Positions 51,302 to 61,117 are shown, counted from the stretch's first letter. The stretch is 64,000 nt of DNA from Bacillota bacterium (GCA_023459495.1 JAEWTL010000013.1:372001-436000); one strand, 5' to 3'. Translations and numbers: made by a program. The notes: a model not told the origin generated them from the sequence alone.

Positions 51302-52230
51302 CTGTCCTTCTCCTTCAATATATCAAAAAGCATGTTCTCCGCCGCGAGCCTGAAGTTCAGCGCGAAGAACAGCCGCCTCTCCGTTTCTAATATTATGCTA
51401 ATCATATTATACGCCGCGCCCGTTGTAAAGCCCGAAGCGATCCGAAGTACGTCCGCAAGACGGTCACGGTTTACCACGAGTCCCTCGGTGTGCGTCTTTT
51501 GCGCCACGAGCACATCGCGGAAAAACGACTGCATCACGGTTAATATCGTCAGTATACTGTCCTTGTTTGCTTCGAGGAAGTCCGCGTGATCCTTCACCGC
51601 ATCGTTCTTCTGATTACAAAGCTTCACGCACAGCTCAAGCGTGTCCGTACGTAGCTTAAGCAGCTTTTCGTCCGCGAGTATGCGCTTCGCTTCGTCCGCG
51701 TATCCACCCGAGAGGTCCGCCAGTATGTGCGCCATGACGGCATCCACGCCCAAATCCTTTTCGATGCGCTCCGCCGCGTCCGGTTCAGGCAGAACATGCA
51801 CCGGAGTACAGCGCGACGCAATGGTAGGCAGCACGCCCGATGCGCTCCGCGCTATCAGCAGCAGCACCGCGTTTTCCGGCGGCTCCTCCAGCGTCTTCAG
51901 CATGCTGTTGCCCGCCTGCGGCGTCATTTCATCCGCGCGCTCCACCACGACTGCGCGGCACGGGGCTTCGTAGGGCTCCTGCGATACAAACGCAATCGCT
52001 TCGCGGAAGTCATCTACGCGCGGCGAAGACAGCCGCAGCACGTCCACATGCCCCTGCTTCACCTTGCGGCAGTCCGGGCAATCGCCGCATCCGCCGTTTC
52101 GGCAAAAAAGCCGCATCAGGAAATCGTCAGCCAGCCGCGCCGCCACGTCGGGCCTCGGACAAATGAGCAGGTAAGCGCCCATCCGGCGGCTTTGTGCGCT
52201 GTGCAGGAACTCCTTCGCCGCCGCGTTCAC
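51289..52230 (-). CDS. holB: DNA polymerase III delta' subunit
   Basis: A 313-residue clamp-loader subunit. Visible features are a zinc-binding-type CRNGGCGDCPDCRKVKQG, DVLRLSSPRVDDFREAIAFV, the sensor region AVVVERADEMTPQAGNSMLK followed by TLEEPPENAVLLLI, and SRCTPVHVLP. No Walker A is expected to be functional in delta'. It lies between tmk (4-bp overlap) and ricT (13-bp overlap), a conserved Bacillota arrangement. Confidence 0.9.
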   Translation of the reverse strand: MNAAAKEFLHSAQSRRMGAYLLICPRPDVAARLADDFLMRLFCRNGGCGDCPDCRKVKQGHVDVLRLSSPRVDDFREAIAFVSQEPYEAPCRAVVVERADEMTPQAGNSMLKTLEEPPENAVLLLIARSASGVLPTIASRCTPVHVLPEPDAAERIEKDLGVDAVMAHILADLSGGYADEAKRILADEKLLKLRTDTLELCVKLCNQKNDAVKDHADFLEANKDSILTILTVMQSFFRDVLVAQKTHTEGLVVNRDRLADVLRIASGFTTGAAYNMISIILETERRLFFALNFRLAAENMLFDILKEKDRWKK

Positions 52231-52856
52231 AGCAGGCCCGCTTCCTTCAGCACCGGTTCGATGCGCTCCCGGATGACGTCCCGCGTCTCATACTTGGTGC
52301 CCACCGCGTCGATCACGATGACGCCCGGCTTCTTCGAGAGCTCGATATAAGCTTCGTATACGCGCTGGTGGAATGAGATATCCTCGCTTTCCAGCCGGTC
52401 GAACTGCTTGTTCTCGTTCATGCGGGCAAACGCGCGCTCCGGCGGTACGTTCATAAATACGGTCACGTCCGGCATATGTCCGTCCACCGCGGGCTCATTG
52501 ATGCGCCACACTGTCTTGGCGCCAAGGCCCCGCCCAAACCCCTGATACGCAATGGACGAGTCCACAAAACGGTCGCACAGCACAATCTTGCCCGCTGCAA
52601 GCGCTGGTGCGATGACCTGCCGCACGTGTTCCGCGCGGGAGGCGGCATACAGCAGCGCTTCGGTAAGCGCTGCCATGCCGGTATTGGCGCAGTCCAAAAT
52701 GACATCGCGAATCTTCTCCGCGATGGGGCTGCCGCCCGGCTCGCGCGTGCACACCACGTCAAGTCCCCGCTCCAGCAGATAATCGTTCAGAAAGCGGATC
52801 TGCGTGGATTTCCCGCAGCCATCCGACCCTTCAAACGCGATAAAAAGTCCCTTCAT
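52227..52856 (-). CDS. tmk: thymidylate kinase
   Basis: A 209-residue kinase phosphorylating dTMP to dTDP. It has LFIAFEGSDGCGKSTQIRFL (P-loop), the DR(Y/F)-type motif VLCDRFVDSSIAYQGFGRGL, and TREPGGSPIAEKIRDVILD. Each neighbour is joined by a 4-bp ATGA overlap, so translation is coupled across the operon. Confidence 0.97.
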   Translation of the reverse strand: MKGLFIAFEGSDGCGKSTQIRFLNDYLLERGLDVVCTREPGGSPIAEKIRDVILDCANTGMAALTEALLYAASRAEHVRQVIAPALAAGKIVLCDRFVDSSIAYQGFGRGLGAKTVWRINEPAVDGHMPDVTVFMNVPPERAFARMNENKQFDRLESEDISFHQRVYEAYIELSKKPGVIVIDAVGTKYETRDVIRERIEPVLKEAGLL

Positions 52857-53530
52857 TGCTTCCTCCCGGCCAGCGCAGGCAAGTCCGCCACGCTGTCGAT
52901 CAAATAATCGCTTCCGGCGCTGAGCAGCTCTTCCCGGCTGCCATATCCGTACAGTACGCCCGCAGTGGCAAACCCCACGGCGCGTCCACCTTCGATATCG
53001 TATTTGCGGTCACCCACCATCACCGGCCCGGGCATGGCGCCCATTTCTCCCGCCGCAAACTGTAGCACCTGCAGTTTGTCGAAGATGCCTTCCTCGCGCC
53101 GCACCGCAAATATGCGCTCGAACAGGCCTGTAATCCCAAAATGCTTCAGGATGGGCAGGGCGATGAACTCCGGCTTCGCCGTGGCGATATAGACGTGGCG
53201 GCCCGCGCGGCGCAGCTCCTCTACGGCCTCGACGATGCCGTCATACAGCTTGTTTTCAAACATGCCCTTATTCTCGTAGTATTCCCGAAAAAAGACGTAC
53301 GCCCGCTGCGCATCCTCCTCCGTAAATCCGTACAGCTCGATCAAATTCTCCGTTACCGGCGGACCGATAAAGCTGCGCAGCCGCTCTTTGTTGTCCTCAC
53401 GGACGCCGACACGGTCAAACATATACAGCGCGGCATTGACAATGCCCGGTCCGGACTCGGTGATCGTGCCGTCTAAATCCATAAAAATGTGGCTGAAACT
53501 TTCCGTCTTTCCTTTGATGCTTTGGATCAT
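52853..53530 (-). CDS. HAD-family hydrolase, phosphoglycolate phosphatase-like
   Basis: A 225-residue HAD phosphatase: motif I FMDLDGTITESGPGIVNAAL, cap region VREDNKERLRSFIGPPVTEN, motif II VYIATAKPEFIALPILKHFG and motif III/IV PGPVMVGDRKYDIEGGRAVG. The substrate is not certain; gph-like phosphatases act on phosphoglycolate and other small phosphates. It overlaps tmk and the decarboxylase gene by 4 bp each. Confidence 0.9.
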   Translation of the reverse strand: MIQSIKGKTESFSHIFMDLDGTITESGPGIVNAALYMFDRVGVREDNKERLRSFIGPPVTENLIELYGFTEEDAQRAYVFFREYYENKGMFENKLYDGIVEAVEELRRAGRHVYIATAKPEFIALPILKHFGITGLFERIFAVRREEGIFDKLQVLQFAAGEMGAMPGPVMVGDRKYDIEGGRAVGFATAGVLYGYGSREELLSAGSDYLIDSVADLPALAGRKQ

Positions 53531-54915
53531 ATTCTCTCCCTGTATATCCGAATGCTGTCACCCTCCACGCCGAACAGCGAAAACCCCTGCCGCCGGGCTT
53601 CAAGTAGATAGCCTGCGATCTCGTACGAGATCTGCTGGCCGCGCAGCAGCACCGCCTCGCCGGGTGGATAAACGCCCGCCGTGGACGCAGAAATCATCCC
53701 CACGCTGCGCTCGATGCGCACGCTTTCTATATTACCCCAAAACCACGAGCTTTGCGAGTATTTTGTGAACGCGGGCAGGCTGTAGGGCGAGAAATAGAGC
53801 GATTTTCCGCGGATGTGCGGCATCTGCGCGAGCGCGCGGCGGAATATGTCGAGCTGTGAAGCCGTATCGCCTACAGTCAGCAGCAGCAGCAGGTTCTTTA
53901 AATCCGCCGCCTCCACATGCACACCTTGCGCGGCGAGCGCTTCCTGCATCGCAATACCCGTATAGCCTGTCCCGCTCACATCCGCCACGATCTTCAGTGA
54001 ATCCCGCGCGGCTACGCCTGAGATTCCCGGGCACGTACAGCCGGGGATGGCGGATATCGCGTCAGCCAGCTTTTCGGCCAGCCGCACGATGCGGGAAAGC
54101 TCTTCTTCGCCCTTGTCGCGCATATAGGCGTAGGCATAGTCCATGGAGCACAGCAGCACGTACGACGGACTGGTGGTCTGCACCAGCGAAAGCGCCTGCC
54201 GCACCATCGCCTTATCTGCCAGTGAGTTTTTGCCCACACAAACGCATGCGCACTGGTTCATCGCAGGCAGCGTCTTATGCGCGCTCTCCACCCAGATGTC
54301 CGCACCGGCCTGCGCGGGGTAGGCAGGCAACAGTGGCGAGTACGCAAAATGCGCCGCGTGCGCCGCGTCCACAATGAGCGCCGCGCCCGCGCGGTGAGCC
54401 ACCGCCGCAATGGTGGCAAGGTCGCAGCAAAGGCCGAAATAGTTGGGATACGTGATAAAAACCGCCGCCGCGTCGCGGTGGAGCTTGAGCGCCGCACGCA
54501 CGTCCTCTGCCGATACCACCGCGGGATAGTCGCAGGGCACAGAGTCGAGGAACACTGGCGATATGGCGAACAGGGAGATGGCGTTGGCGGCGCTCAGGTG
54601 CACGCCGCGCGGAAAGATCACTTTTTTGCCGCGGAACAGCGACAGCATGGCAAGGTTGCCCGCAGTAGAGCCGTTGGTCGTAAAGAAAGCCGCGTCCGCA
54701 CCGACATAGGCCGCGTGCAGCGCCTCTGATTCCGCGATGGCTCCGTCCGGGCAGAGCAGGTTGTCTGCGCCCGGCAACTCGGTGATGTCGCACCGCAGCA
54801 TTTCACCGCCGAAGAAGCCTGTATCGCCCTTGTGGCCCGGCATACACAGCCGGACCTGCACGCCGCCGGTCAGCTTGTGCAGCGCGGCCATGATGGGGGT
54901 CTGCCTCTCGCCCAA
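53527..54915 (-). CDS. Orn/Lys/Arg decarboxylase family PLP enzyme (YaaO type)
   Basis: A 462-residue fold-type I PLP enzyme. It shows RLCMPGHKGDTGFF, DITELPGADNLLCPDGAIAE, FFTTNGSTAGNLAMLS (PLP phosphate), LIVDAAHAAHF (PLP-binding Asp) and VESAHKTLPAMNQ with the Schiff-base lysine. It lacks the N-terminal wing domain of inducible decarboxylases, as in YaaO/SpeA-like proteins. Its place upstream of tmk and holB is a known Bacillota arrangement. The amino acid substrate (Arg, Lys or Orn) is not resolved. Confidence 0.9.
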   Translation of the reverse strand: MGERQTPIMAALHKLTGGVQVRLCMPGHKGDTGFFGGEMLRCDITELPGADNLLCPDGAIAESEALHAAYVGADAAFFTTNGSTAGNLAMLSLFRGKKVIFPRGVHLSAANAISLFAISPVFLDSVPCDYPAVVSAEDVRAALKLHRDAAAVFITYPNYFGLCCDLATIAAVAHRAGAALIVDAAHAAHFAYSPLLPAYPAQAGADIWVESAHKTLPAMNQCACVCVGKNSLADKAMVRQALSLVQTTSPSYVLLCSMDYAYAYMRDKGEEELSRIVRLAEKLADAISAIPGCTCPGISGVAARDSLKIVADVSGTGYTGIAMQEALAAQGVHVEAADLKNLLLLLTVGDTASQLDIFRRALAQMPHIRGKSLYFSPYSLPAFTKYSQSSWFWGNIESVRIERSVGMISASTAGVYPPGEAVLLRGQQISYEIAGYLLEARRQGFSLFGVEGDSIRIYRERI

Positions 54916-55000
54916 TACTCCTCACCCCTGTTTTTAAACTCTACCCTTTTCCTTTTATCCGAATTATGAGATAATAACCTATATCGCAAAGGAGGCCGCA

Positions 55001-55795
55001 ATGAAAAAGACGGAGCGCGAGAACATGCTGCTGTTCTCCAAGGAGCGCGTGGCAGGGCTGCACCGGTACCGGCTGTACTTCACCCCTGTGTCCTCGCTGA
55101 GGGACGATACCCCGCGCGTATTCCGGCTGCTCGTCCGGCTGCCCTTTGCGTTCGACCGCTATGAACTCGGCCGCATCTACACGCTGCAGTACAGCGGCAT
55201 CCATATCCTCAAGGCAGAACCCAAGGAGACCTTCAGCCTGCAGGAGGAGGATTACATCCGCCTGCTGCACATCCGCGACCTTAAGTTTATGGACAAGCGC
55301 ACCTCCGCGGCCCTGCGCTCGGAACCCCCGGTTTTCTCCAAGGACAGCTACTACTCCTTCGAGGAAACCCGCGATATGGTCAACTACCGCCCGGATTTTC
55401 TGACTGAGGTAGCCATATCCGCCTTTTCCGGCGTCCTGATCGCCCTCTCGCTGTTGCTGCCGCTCGGGCTGTACGTCTGGATGCTGCACCTGCTTGCCAG
55501 AGGAAGCAACGCGATTTCGGGGTATTCATCCAGTGCGCTCGCGCTGCCGCTGATGGGCCTGGGCGCACTGCCCGCCACCATGTTCCTGATGACGCTGTTG
55601 TTTGCCCTTGCGGAGCTCGCGCTGCTGCACATCGACTTTACGCGCTGGCACATTTTAAAGCGCTATACGCTGGCGTGGGGCGGCATGCGCCGCAGCATCT
55701 ATCTGGAACGCAGCGATATTCGGTATCTGAAAAAGTTCGGCATCATCGCAGGCTCGGTGCTTGTCTTCTTCATCCTCATCTGCATCATCATCTGA
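55001..55795 (+). CDS. membrane protein of unknown function, three helices
   Basis: A 264-residue protein with a soluble N-terminal 130 residues (RVFRLLVRLPFAFDRYELGR) and three hydrophobic segments: AFSGVLIALSLLLPLGLYVW, LMGLGALPATMFLMTLLFAL and IIAGSVLVFFILICIII at the very C-terminus. AAAGGAGG is just upstream. The family is not recognised. It is divergent from the decarboxylase operon. Confidence 0.75.
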   Translation: MKKTERENMLLFSKERVAGLHRYRLYFTPVSSLRDDTPRVFRLLVRLPFAFDRYELGRIYTLQYSGIHILKAEPKETFSLQEEDYIRLLHIRDLKFMDKRTSAALRSEPPVFSKDSYYSFEETRDMVNYRPDFLTEVAISAFSGVLIALSLLLPLGLYVWMLHLLARGSNAISGYSSSALALPLMGLGALPATMFLMTLLFALAELALLHIDFTRWHILKRYTLAWGGMRRSIYLERSDIRYLKKFGIIAGSVLVFFILICIII

Positions 55796-56018
55796 CCCTT
55801 TTTCCTAACCTTATTATAATGCATGCCTGTCCCGCGCGCAACGGGCAGCAGATAACAGGCTGTTTTGGCATGCAATAAATGTAATTTTAATATTTTTGTA
55901 AACATTGTGTTTGAGTTGTCAGGCATACTTAATTATTTTTCAAGTTTGTGTTATGGTATAAATCTATAGAAATCATATATAATTCAAGTTGTTAGACCAA
56001 AATCAGGGAGGCAATTGA

Positions 56019-57740
56019 ATGGCCAAAAAGAAGGTCCGAAAGACCTCTGAAAAACTAAGCCGGAAAAATATCATCCTGTTCGCATCAGCCGGCGTGCTGG
56101 TTATCGCGCTGGCTGTTACAGCCATATTTCTGCTGAACGGCTCTTCGCTCGGTGCGGAGCGGGTCATCAGCCTGGGTACCGTAATGAATGGCGTGCATGT
56201 GAACGGCATCGACCTATCCGGCATGACCCGCAGCGAAGCCCTGGAAGCCACCGCGGACATCCCCGGGCAGCTGCTGGATGAGGTCAGCGTTCCACTGGAC
56301 GTGAACGGGACAACCTATACCTACACCGCAACGGATCTTGCCATCGGCACAGACTATGACGAGATCATCGATCAGGCGCTCTCGTATGGCCATACCGGCC
56401 CATTCGACGACCGGCTGCAGGCGGCTAACACTGCGAAAGAACAGGGAGTGGAACTTACCGTAAGTCTGGCAGTGGACGAAAGCGAGCTTCAGTCCGCGCT
56501 GGCCGCAATCAAAACGGTGTTGGACCAGCAGCCGCAGGACGCTCAGGCCGTATTTACTCCATGGGGGCATTATGCAGACGGTACGCCCTATACGCCCGAT
56601 GCGCAGGTGCTGATTGAAACCGCGGCAAACGGCAAGACGATCACCTATCCGGCAGAACTGGTACGCCTTACCGAGGACGAAATGCCCGATATGCTGCGTT
56701 ATCAGTACTGGAAGAACACCAAATACGGAGATGAATACATACCCGACGCCGCAACGATCTCCCGGTTCTGGTATGTTCCGGAACAGACCGGTTTGACTGT
56801 GGATACTGCGTCCATTGCTTCCGAAATCATGACGCAGGCGGAAAGCGGGACTTTCAGCACCATCACCGTACCGGTAACGGTCACGCAGCCCACGGTAACG
56901 CTCGATACAGTCAAGGGGCAGTCGCAGTTGATCACTTCGTGGACGTCCAGCTATTCCACGCACTATAGCTTTAACCGCAACTGGAACGTGGCCAAGCTGT
57001 CCGGCATCATCTGCGGCGTCACCATCGATCCGGGTGTGGAATGGTCCATCAACGAGGAAGCAGGCCCCCGCAGTGTAGCGGGTGGGTGGCAGCTGGCTTC
57101 GGGCATCACGGACGGCGGCTACGTGGACCAGCCGGGCGGCGGCGTATGTCAGATCTCCAGTACGCTATTCAACGCGGCAATCCGCGCAGGCCTCTCCACC
57201 AAATCGAAGCATCACAGTATCGTTTCTGGCTATATGCCCAAAGGGCTGGACGCAACGATCAGCACCGGCGGCCCGGACCTTAAGATCACCAACACCCTGA
57301 CCTCGGCCATCTACATCGTGTCGTTCATGAACCCGGAAACCAAGACCGTCACTGTAGAGATTTACGGCCCGCCGGTGATCGACGCGGCGACTGGTGAGGA
57401 AGTCATCTACGACTTTGAGTCCGGAGACCCCACCTTCTATGGCGATCCGGTGATGCAGTATTTCTACAATACCGCGACGCTTCCGGATGGCACGGCGATA
57501 CCGGTAGGCGAATCCAAGGTGTATGCCGAGAATCAACGCGGCATGAAGGTGACAACGCACAGGCTGTACTACAAGCTGGATGGCACGAAGTACAACGAGG
57601 AAACGTTTGAAACCGTTAATATCAATCCCATCAACGGCAAGACCTACTGTAACTATCCGGATCCCGCGACGGTAACGCCCACCCCGCCCCCGGCGGAGTC
57701 TCCATCGGAGTCTCCATCAGAGTCACCCGTAATGGGCTGA
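56019..57740 (+). CDS. VanW-family protein with N-terminal anchor and peptidoglycan-binding-like domain
   Basis: A 573-residue surface protein. A basic N-terminus is followed by the membrane anchor IILFASAGVLVIALAVTAIF. Then come a PG_binding_4-like repeat region (LGTVMNGVHVNGIDLSGMTR) and the VanW domain (FNRNWNVAKLSGIICGVTID, GVEWSINEEAGPRSVAGGWQ, GGGVCQISSTLFNAAIRAGL, HHSIVSGYMPKGLDATISTG). The Pro/Ser/Glu tail has short SPSE repeats. VanW proteins are cell-wall linked but of unclear function; a vancomycin-resistance cluster is absent. Confidence 0.92.
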   Translation: MAKKKVRKTSEKLSRKNIILFASAGVLVIALAVTAIFLLNGSSLGAERVISLGTVMNGVHVNGIDLSGMTRSEALEATADIPGQLLDEVSVPLDVNGTTYTYTATDLAIGTDYDEIIDQALSYGHTGPFDDRLQAANTAKEQGVELTVSLAVDESELQSALAAIKTVLDQQPQDAQAVFTPWGHYADGTPYTPDAQVLIETAANGKTITYPAELVRLTEDEMPDMLRYQYWKNTKYGDEYIPDAATISRFWYVPEQTGLTVDTASIASEIMTQAESGTFSTITVPVTVTQPTVTLDTVKGQSQLITSWTSSYSTHYSFNRNWNVAKLSGIICGVTIDPGVEWSINEEAGPRSVAGGWQLASGITDGGYVDQPGGGVCQISSTLFNAAIRAGLSTKSKHHSIVSGYMPKGLDATISTGGPDLKITNTLTSAIYIVSFMNPETKTVTVEIYGPPVIDAATGEEVIYDFESGDPTFYGDPVMQYFYNTATLPDGTAIPVGESKVYAENQRGMKVTTHRLYYKLDGTKYNEETFETVNINPINGKTYCNYPDPATVTPTPPPAESPSESPSESPVMG

Positions 57741-57768
57741 GCGGGGACAAATCGAATTTAAACCTATG

Positions 57769-57800
57769 AGGCACGGAGCATATACCGTGCCTTTTATTTT
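57769..57800 (+). terminator. terminator of the VanW gene
   Basis: AGGCACGG (57769-57776) and CCGTGCCT (57785-57792) form a perfect 8-bp stem, followed by TTTATTTT, 29 bp after the stop. Confidence 0.9.
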
Positions 57801-57861
57801 CTATACGAAGTTGTCCTTACCTTCCAGCATTGCTTTTGGAATTGCTTGCTTGCTCACACGT

Positions 57862-57890
57862 CATTGCGAGGAGCAACGCGACGAAGCAAT
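57862..57890. repeat. short dispersed palindromic repeat
   Basis: CATTGCGAGGAGCAACGCGA followed by CGAAGCAAT has ATTGC/GCAAT ends. This belongs to a type of intergenic repeat (CATTGCGAG...GAAGCAATC) seen in many bacterial genomes. It lies between the VanW terminator and the ABC-2 promoter. Confidence 0.5.
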
Positions 57891-57950
57891 CCAGATCACC
57901 CAGAATCAAATATGGAGCACTTCATCCCCCCTTTCGCTCCACTCCGTGCG

Positions 57951-57980
57951 TTGACCGCTTCCAATTTTTCGTGTTATTAT
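57951..57980 (+). promoter_or_regulatory. promoter of the ABC-2 operon
   Basis: TTGACC (57951-57956) and TATTAT (57975-57980) with an 18-nt spacer. The predicted start near 57987 rules out a coding start at 57979. Confidence 0.6.
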
Positions 57981-58071
57981 GAGGGCGGATAAGCATCTAT
58001 GCTTGTCCGCCGGAATTCATTGCTCCAACCTTTATATATTTGATATTCGGAGCAATATAACTGTGGCAAAT

Positions 58072-58776
58072 ATGACAAGGACGGTGGGGCGCGTGGTTGA
58101 AGCCCGGAATCTAAGCAAAAGCTTTGGGAAGACCCCGTACGTGAAGGGCGTGAGCCTGTCCGTTCCGCGGGGTGGTGCGCTCGCTGTCGCGGGTGAAAAC
58201 GGTGCTGGCAAAACCACCCTGCTGAAAATGCTCGCCACCGCCTTAAAGCCGGACAGCGGGGAACTTTCCATCGGCGGCTTCGATGCGATCAAAGAACCTG
58301 CCCATGCGCGGGAACTCCTCGGCTTTGTGCCGCAGGGCATTGCACTGATGCAGGAGCTTTCCGTGCGGGACAACCTGCGCTACTGGATGAAAACGCCCGA
58401 CGAAGCGCTTTATCAGTGGACGCTGGAGCTTATCGGCTTGAAAGAGGTGGAGAAGCGCCGCGTCTCGCGGCTTTCCGGAGGCATGCAACGGCGGCTCAAC
58501 ATCGGCGCGTCGCTCGTGCTGCGCCCCTCGCTGCTCATCCTCGACGAACCGCTGGCGGGCGTGGATATCGCCAACCGCCGCCGCATCATTGATACTCTGA
58601 TCGCGCTCAAGCGCTCTGGCGTGACCATCATCTTCACCAGCCATTACATTGAGGAAATGCAGTTGCTCGCCGACAGCCTGATCACGCTGCGCGGCGGCGA
58701 GGTCACCTATCACGGCGGCCTGCAGTTTCCGGATGGGCGGAGCTTATCCGATGCGCTCCGGTACTATACAGCGTAA
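58072..58776 (+). CDS. ABC-2 exporter ATP-binding protein
   Basis: A 234-residue single-domain ATPase: LSKSFGKTPYVKGVSLSVPR, Walker A VAGENGAGKTTLLKMLATAL, Q-loop GFVPQGIALMQELSV, signature SRLSGGMQRRLNIGASLVLR, Walker B SLLILDEPLAGVD and the switch histidine IFTSHYIEEM. The start is uncertain: ATG 58072 has no clear ribosome site and GTG 58093 is an alternative with GGTGGGG upstream. It forms one operon with two ABC-2 permeases. The substrate is unknown; exporters of this kind move lipids, peptides or drugs. Confidence 0.9.
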   Translation: MTRTVGRVVEARNLSKSFGKTPYVKGVSLSVPRGGALAVAGENGAGKTTLLKMLATALKPDSGELSIGGFDAIKEPAHARELLGFVPQGIALMQELSVRDNLRYWMKTPDEALYQWTLELIGLKEVEKRRVSRLSGGMQRRLNIGASLVLRPSLLILDEPLAGVDIANRRRIIDTLIALKRSGVTIIFTSHYIEEMQLLADSLITLRGGEVTYHGGLQFPDGRSLSDALRYYTA

Positions 58777-58785
58777 GGTGCGGGC

Positions 58786-60000
58786 ATGAAAAAACTGTTT
58801 TCAGTGGATTTGAAAAGGCTGCTGCAAAATCGGACGACGATACTGATCTCCGTATTGGCGCCGCTTATTTTGGTGCTGCTCATCTCGCTCACCGTCGCGC
58901 CTTATTTCTTTTCCAACGTGCGTACCAATAACTTTTCCGTTGCGGTGTATAACGAGGACAATGACCCGCTGACCGTTTCAATATTGAAGGGCCTCATTGA
59001 GAGTGAATCGCTGAGCGGGCTCATCTCCGTGGAGTTCGTATCAGACGAAGAGGACGGCCTTGCGGCGCTGGAGGACGGGGCAGCAGCATACATCCACATT
59101 CCCGCGGGCATGCAGGAAACGCTCTATAACGGCGGCAGTACCGAGATCACCTATGTGGGCAACGCCAATATGCCGCTGGAGGATGCACTGCTGTACGAGA
59201 CACTCTCCTCAGGTGTGGACCTTGTGAGCTACGCGCAGCACGCGGTCAACGTGCTTTACTGGGACAGCCGCGATTACGGCGTCGATCAGGATACCGCCGC
59301 GGCAGAGTATAGTTCCACTGCGAGAACCTTTTTCATGAGCGTCCTGGCCCGCGCGGTTTTATACGAGGATACCGATCTGACATCTCCGCTCGGCAGCGCT
59401 CTGCCTATCGAATACTACGCGGCGAGCTTTCTCATTCTGTTTGTGGCGCTCGGTGCCATGCCGGTCGCACGCATCACCGCGGACGACCATGAAACCGGGC
59501 TGATTCACCGGCAGCTGCTTTCGGGCAGCGCGCCGCGCACGTGCTTTGTCTCGCGATGGCTCGCGGGCACGGTATTCTCCTTCCTCCAGTTCTTTGTTCT
59601 GGCTGCGGCGCTGGGTATTCTTGCGGGCGCGGCCTCAAATTTCTCAGGAAACCTGCTGGTACTGCTGCTGGCTGGGCTGCTGCTATGCGGTTTCATCAGC
59701 CTCGGTATGCTGCTTGTGGGACTGCTTTCCCGTCGTGCGCCCATGGCGGTACGTGTGGCGTTCATGGCGGCGCTGTTTCTCGCGCTGGCGGGCGGCCTCA
59801 TCGTGCCCTCGGCGTTTTTGCCGCAGGCTGTACGCGATATCTGCTACTACTCACCGTTCGCCGCGGCGCTGCGCCTGTGCATCGCGGGCCTGTTCGACCA
59901 TCGGGCAACGGGCGTAGGACTGTATTCGCTGGTGCTGCTCGGCTATATCGCGCTGCTGCTGCCTGTGTCGCTGCGCCGGTTCCAGAGGAGGTCGCATTGA
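58786..60000 (+). CDS. ABC-2 type permease (first subunit)
   Basis: A 404-residue membrane protein with one N-terminal helix (ISVLAPLILVLLISLTVAPY), a long extracellular loop with NFSVAVYNEDNDPLTVSILK, and a C-terminal block of five or six helices (FLILFVALGAMPVARITADD, LRLCIAGLFDHRATGVGLYS). AAGGTG is just upstream, 9 bp after the ATPase gene. This is the YhgE/ABC2_membrane_3-type layout. It probably pairs with the next permease. Confidence 0.88.
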   Translation: MKKLFSVDLKRLLQNRTTILISVLAPLILVLLISLTVAPYFFSNVRTNNFSVAVYNEDNDPLTVSILKGLIESESLSGLISVEFVSDEEDGLAALEDGAAAYIHIPAGMQETLYNGGSTEITYVGNANMPLEDALLYETLSSGVDLVSYAQHAVNVLYWDSRDYGVDQDTAAAEYSSTARTFFMSVLARAVLYEDTDLTSPLGSALPIEYYAASFLILFVALGAMPVARITADDHETGLIHRQLLSGSAPRTCFVSRWLAGTVFSFLQFFVLAAALGILAGAASNFSGNLLVLLLAGLLLCGFISLGMLLVGLLSRRAPMAVRVAFMAALFLALAGGLIVPSAFLPQAVRDICYYSPFAAALRLCIAGLFDHRATGVGLYSLVLLGYIALLLPVSLRRFQRRSH

Positions 60001-61115
60001 AGCTCTTCTTTGCCACAATGAAATACCGCTTCAAGACGCTGCTCACCACGGCCCACGGCCTCGTGTTGCTCGTGCTGGCGCTGCTGCTGGCTGCCAGTCC
60101 GTTCATCGGCCTCATCATTCCAAACGCGCCGGTGCCGGTGGGCTGGATTGACGAGGACAACACCGAATATTCCGCGCTGTTGCTGGAAAACGTGGAAGCA
60201 CTCGACGTGGTGTGGGTGACGCAGGGCGACAAGGATGCGCTGATCGCCAACCTGCAAAGCGGGAGGCTGGAGTGCGTGTTCGTCATCAAGAAGGGCTTCG
60301 AGGGCTCCATCAAAGCAGGCGAATTCAAGGGGACACTGCAGATGCTGCGCTCGCCTTACAGTACCGCCGCGGGTGTCATCTCCGAAAGCGTGGGCAGCGA
60401 AGCCATGCGCTTGTGGCTCACGAGCTACAGCGCGATTGAAGCGGAACAATACGGCGGCGAAACGCTGCACGACCAAGTGTTTGAGGACATACTCGTCGGC
60501 ACGGACGAGCCCATCCTCTCGTTGGAACGGCTGAACGCAGCGGGTCACACCGCCACGGTCACGCCCCTGCTCGACGCAGCTTACACCTCTCTATACCTGC
60601 TGGCTGCGCTCGCCTGCTTCTATATGCTCTCCGGCCTCGCGCTGATGGACCGGGGCAGCGATTTTGCCGCACGGCTTTCCTCGCGCTCCTTCTCCGTGGT
60701 GCGCTACCGTCTGTCTGCTTCGGTGGCGGATACATTGTGCATCCTGCCCTGCGCAACCATTCCCCTCATTGCTTTTTATCTCGCGGGCGCGGGCGGGCTT
60801 GTCCTGCCGCTGCTCGTCATGTTTGCGCTATACATATTCTCCTACGGTGGAATCGCGGCGCTGCTGGCGCTGATTCGCAACAAAACGGCACTGATGCTGT
60901 GCATCTGCGTCGTCACAATAGCCAATGTGATGTTCGGCTCACTGCTCGTACAGCTGCCCGCCTCAGGCGTAATGGGCGTACTGTCCCGCGCGCTACCTTC
61001 GCGTTGGCTCACGTCAATCTCCACCCTTCCGCCGTTCATCTGCGTTGCAGGGCTGGCCGCTTGCGCGGCCGTCTACAACGCGCTGCCCTTCCTCATCCGA
61101 CGCAAGGCGGCATAA
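59997..61115 (+). CDS. ABC-2 type permease (second subunit), TTG start
   Basis: A 372-residue membrane protein with the same layout as the preceding one: an N-terminal helix (GLVLLVLALLLAASPFIGLI), an extracellular domain with VGWIDEDNTEYSALLLENVE, and C-terminal helices (YLLAALACFYMLSGLALMDR, LPLLVMFALYIFSYGGIAAL). The TTG at 59997, with GAGGAGG upstream and a 4-bp overlap with the previous stop, is the best start; the long open frame back to 59541 overlaps the other permease. Confidence 0.87.
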   Translation: MKLFFATMKYRFKTLLTTAHGLVLLVLALLLAASPFIGLIIPNAPVPVGWIDEDNTEYSALLLENVEALDVVWVTQGDKDALIANLQSGRLECVFVIKKGFEGSIKAGEFKGTLQMLRSPYSTAAGVISESVGSEAMRLWLTSYSAIEAEQYGGETLHDQVFEDILVGTDEPILSLERLNAAGHTATVTPLLDAAYTSLYLLAALACFYMLSGLALMDRGSDFAARLSSRSFSVVRYRLSASVADTLCILPCATIPLIAFYLAGAGGLVLPLLVMFALYIFSYGGIAALLALIRNKTALMLCICVVTIANVMFGSLLVQLPASGVMGVLSRALPSRWLTSISTLPPFICVAGLAACAAVYNALPFLIRRKAA

Positions 61116-61117
61116 AT

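Noticed and set aside
56019..57740. Vancomycin-resistance cluster indicated by VanW
   Set aside because: No vanH, vanA/B, vanX or two-component genes are adjacent; VanW-domain proteins are widespread housekeeping surface proteins.
59541..59996. Extended N-terminus for the second ABC-2 permease
   Set aside because: It would overlap the first permease by 450 bp; the TTG at 59997 has a strong GAGGAGG site and gives the normal family N-terminus.
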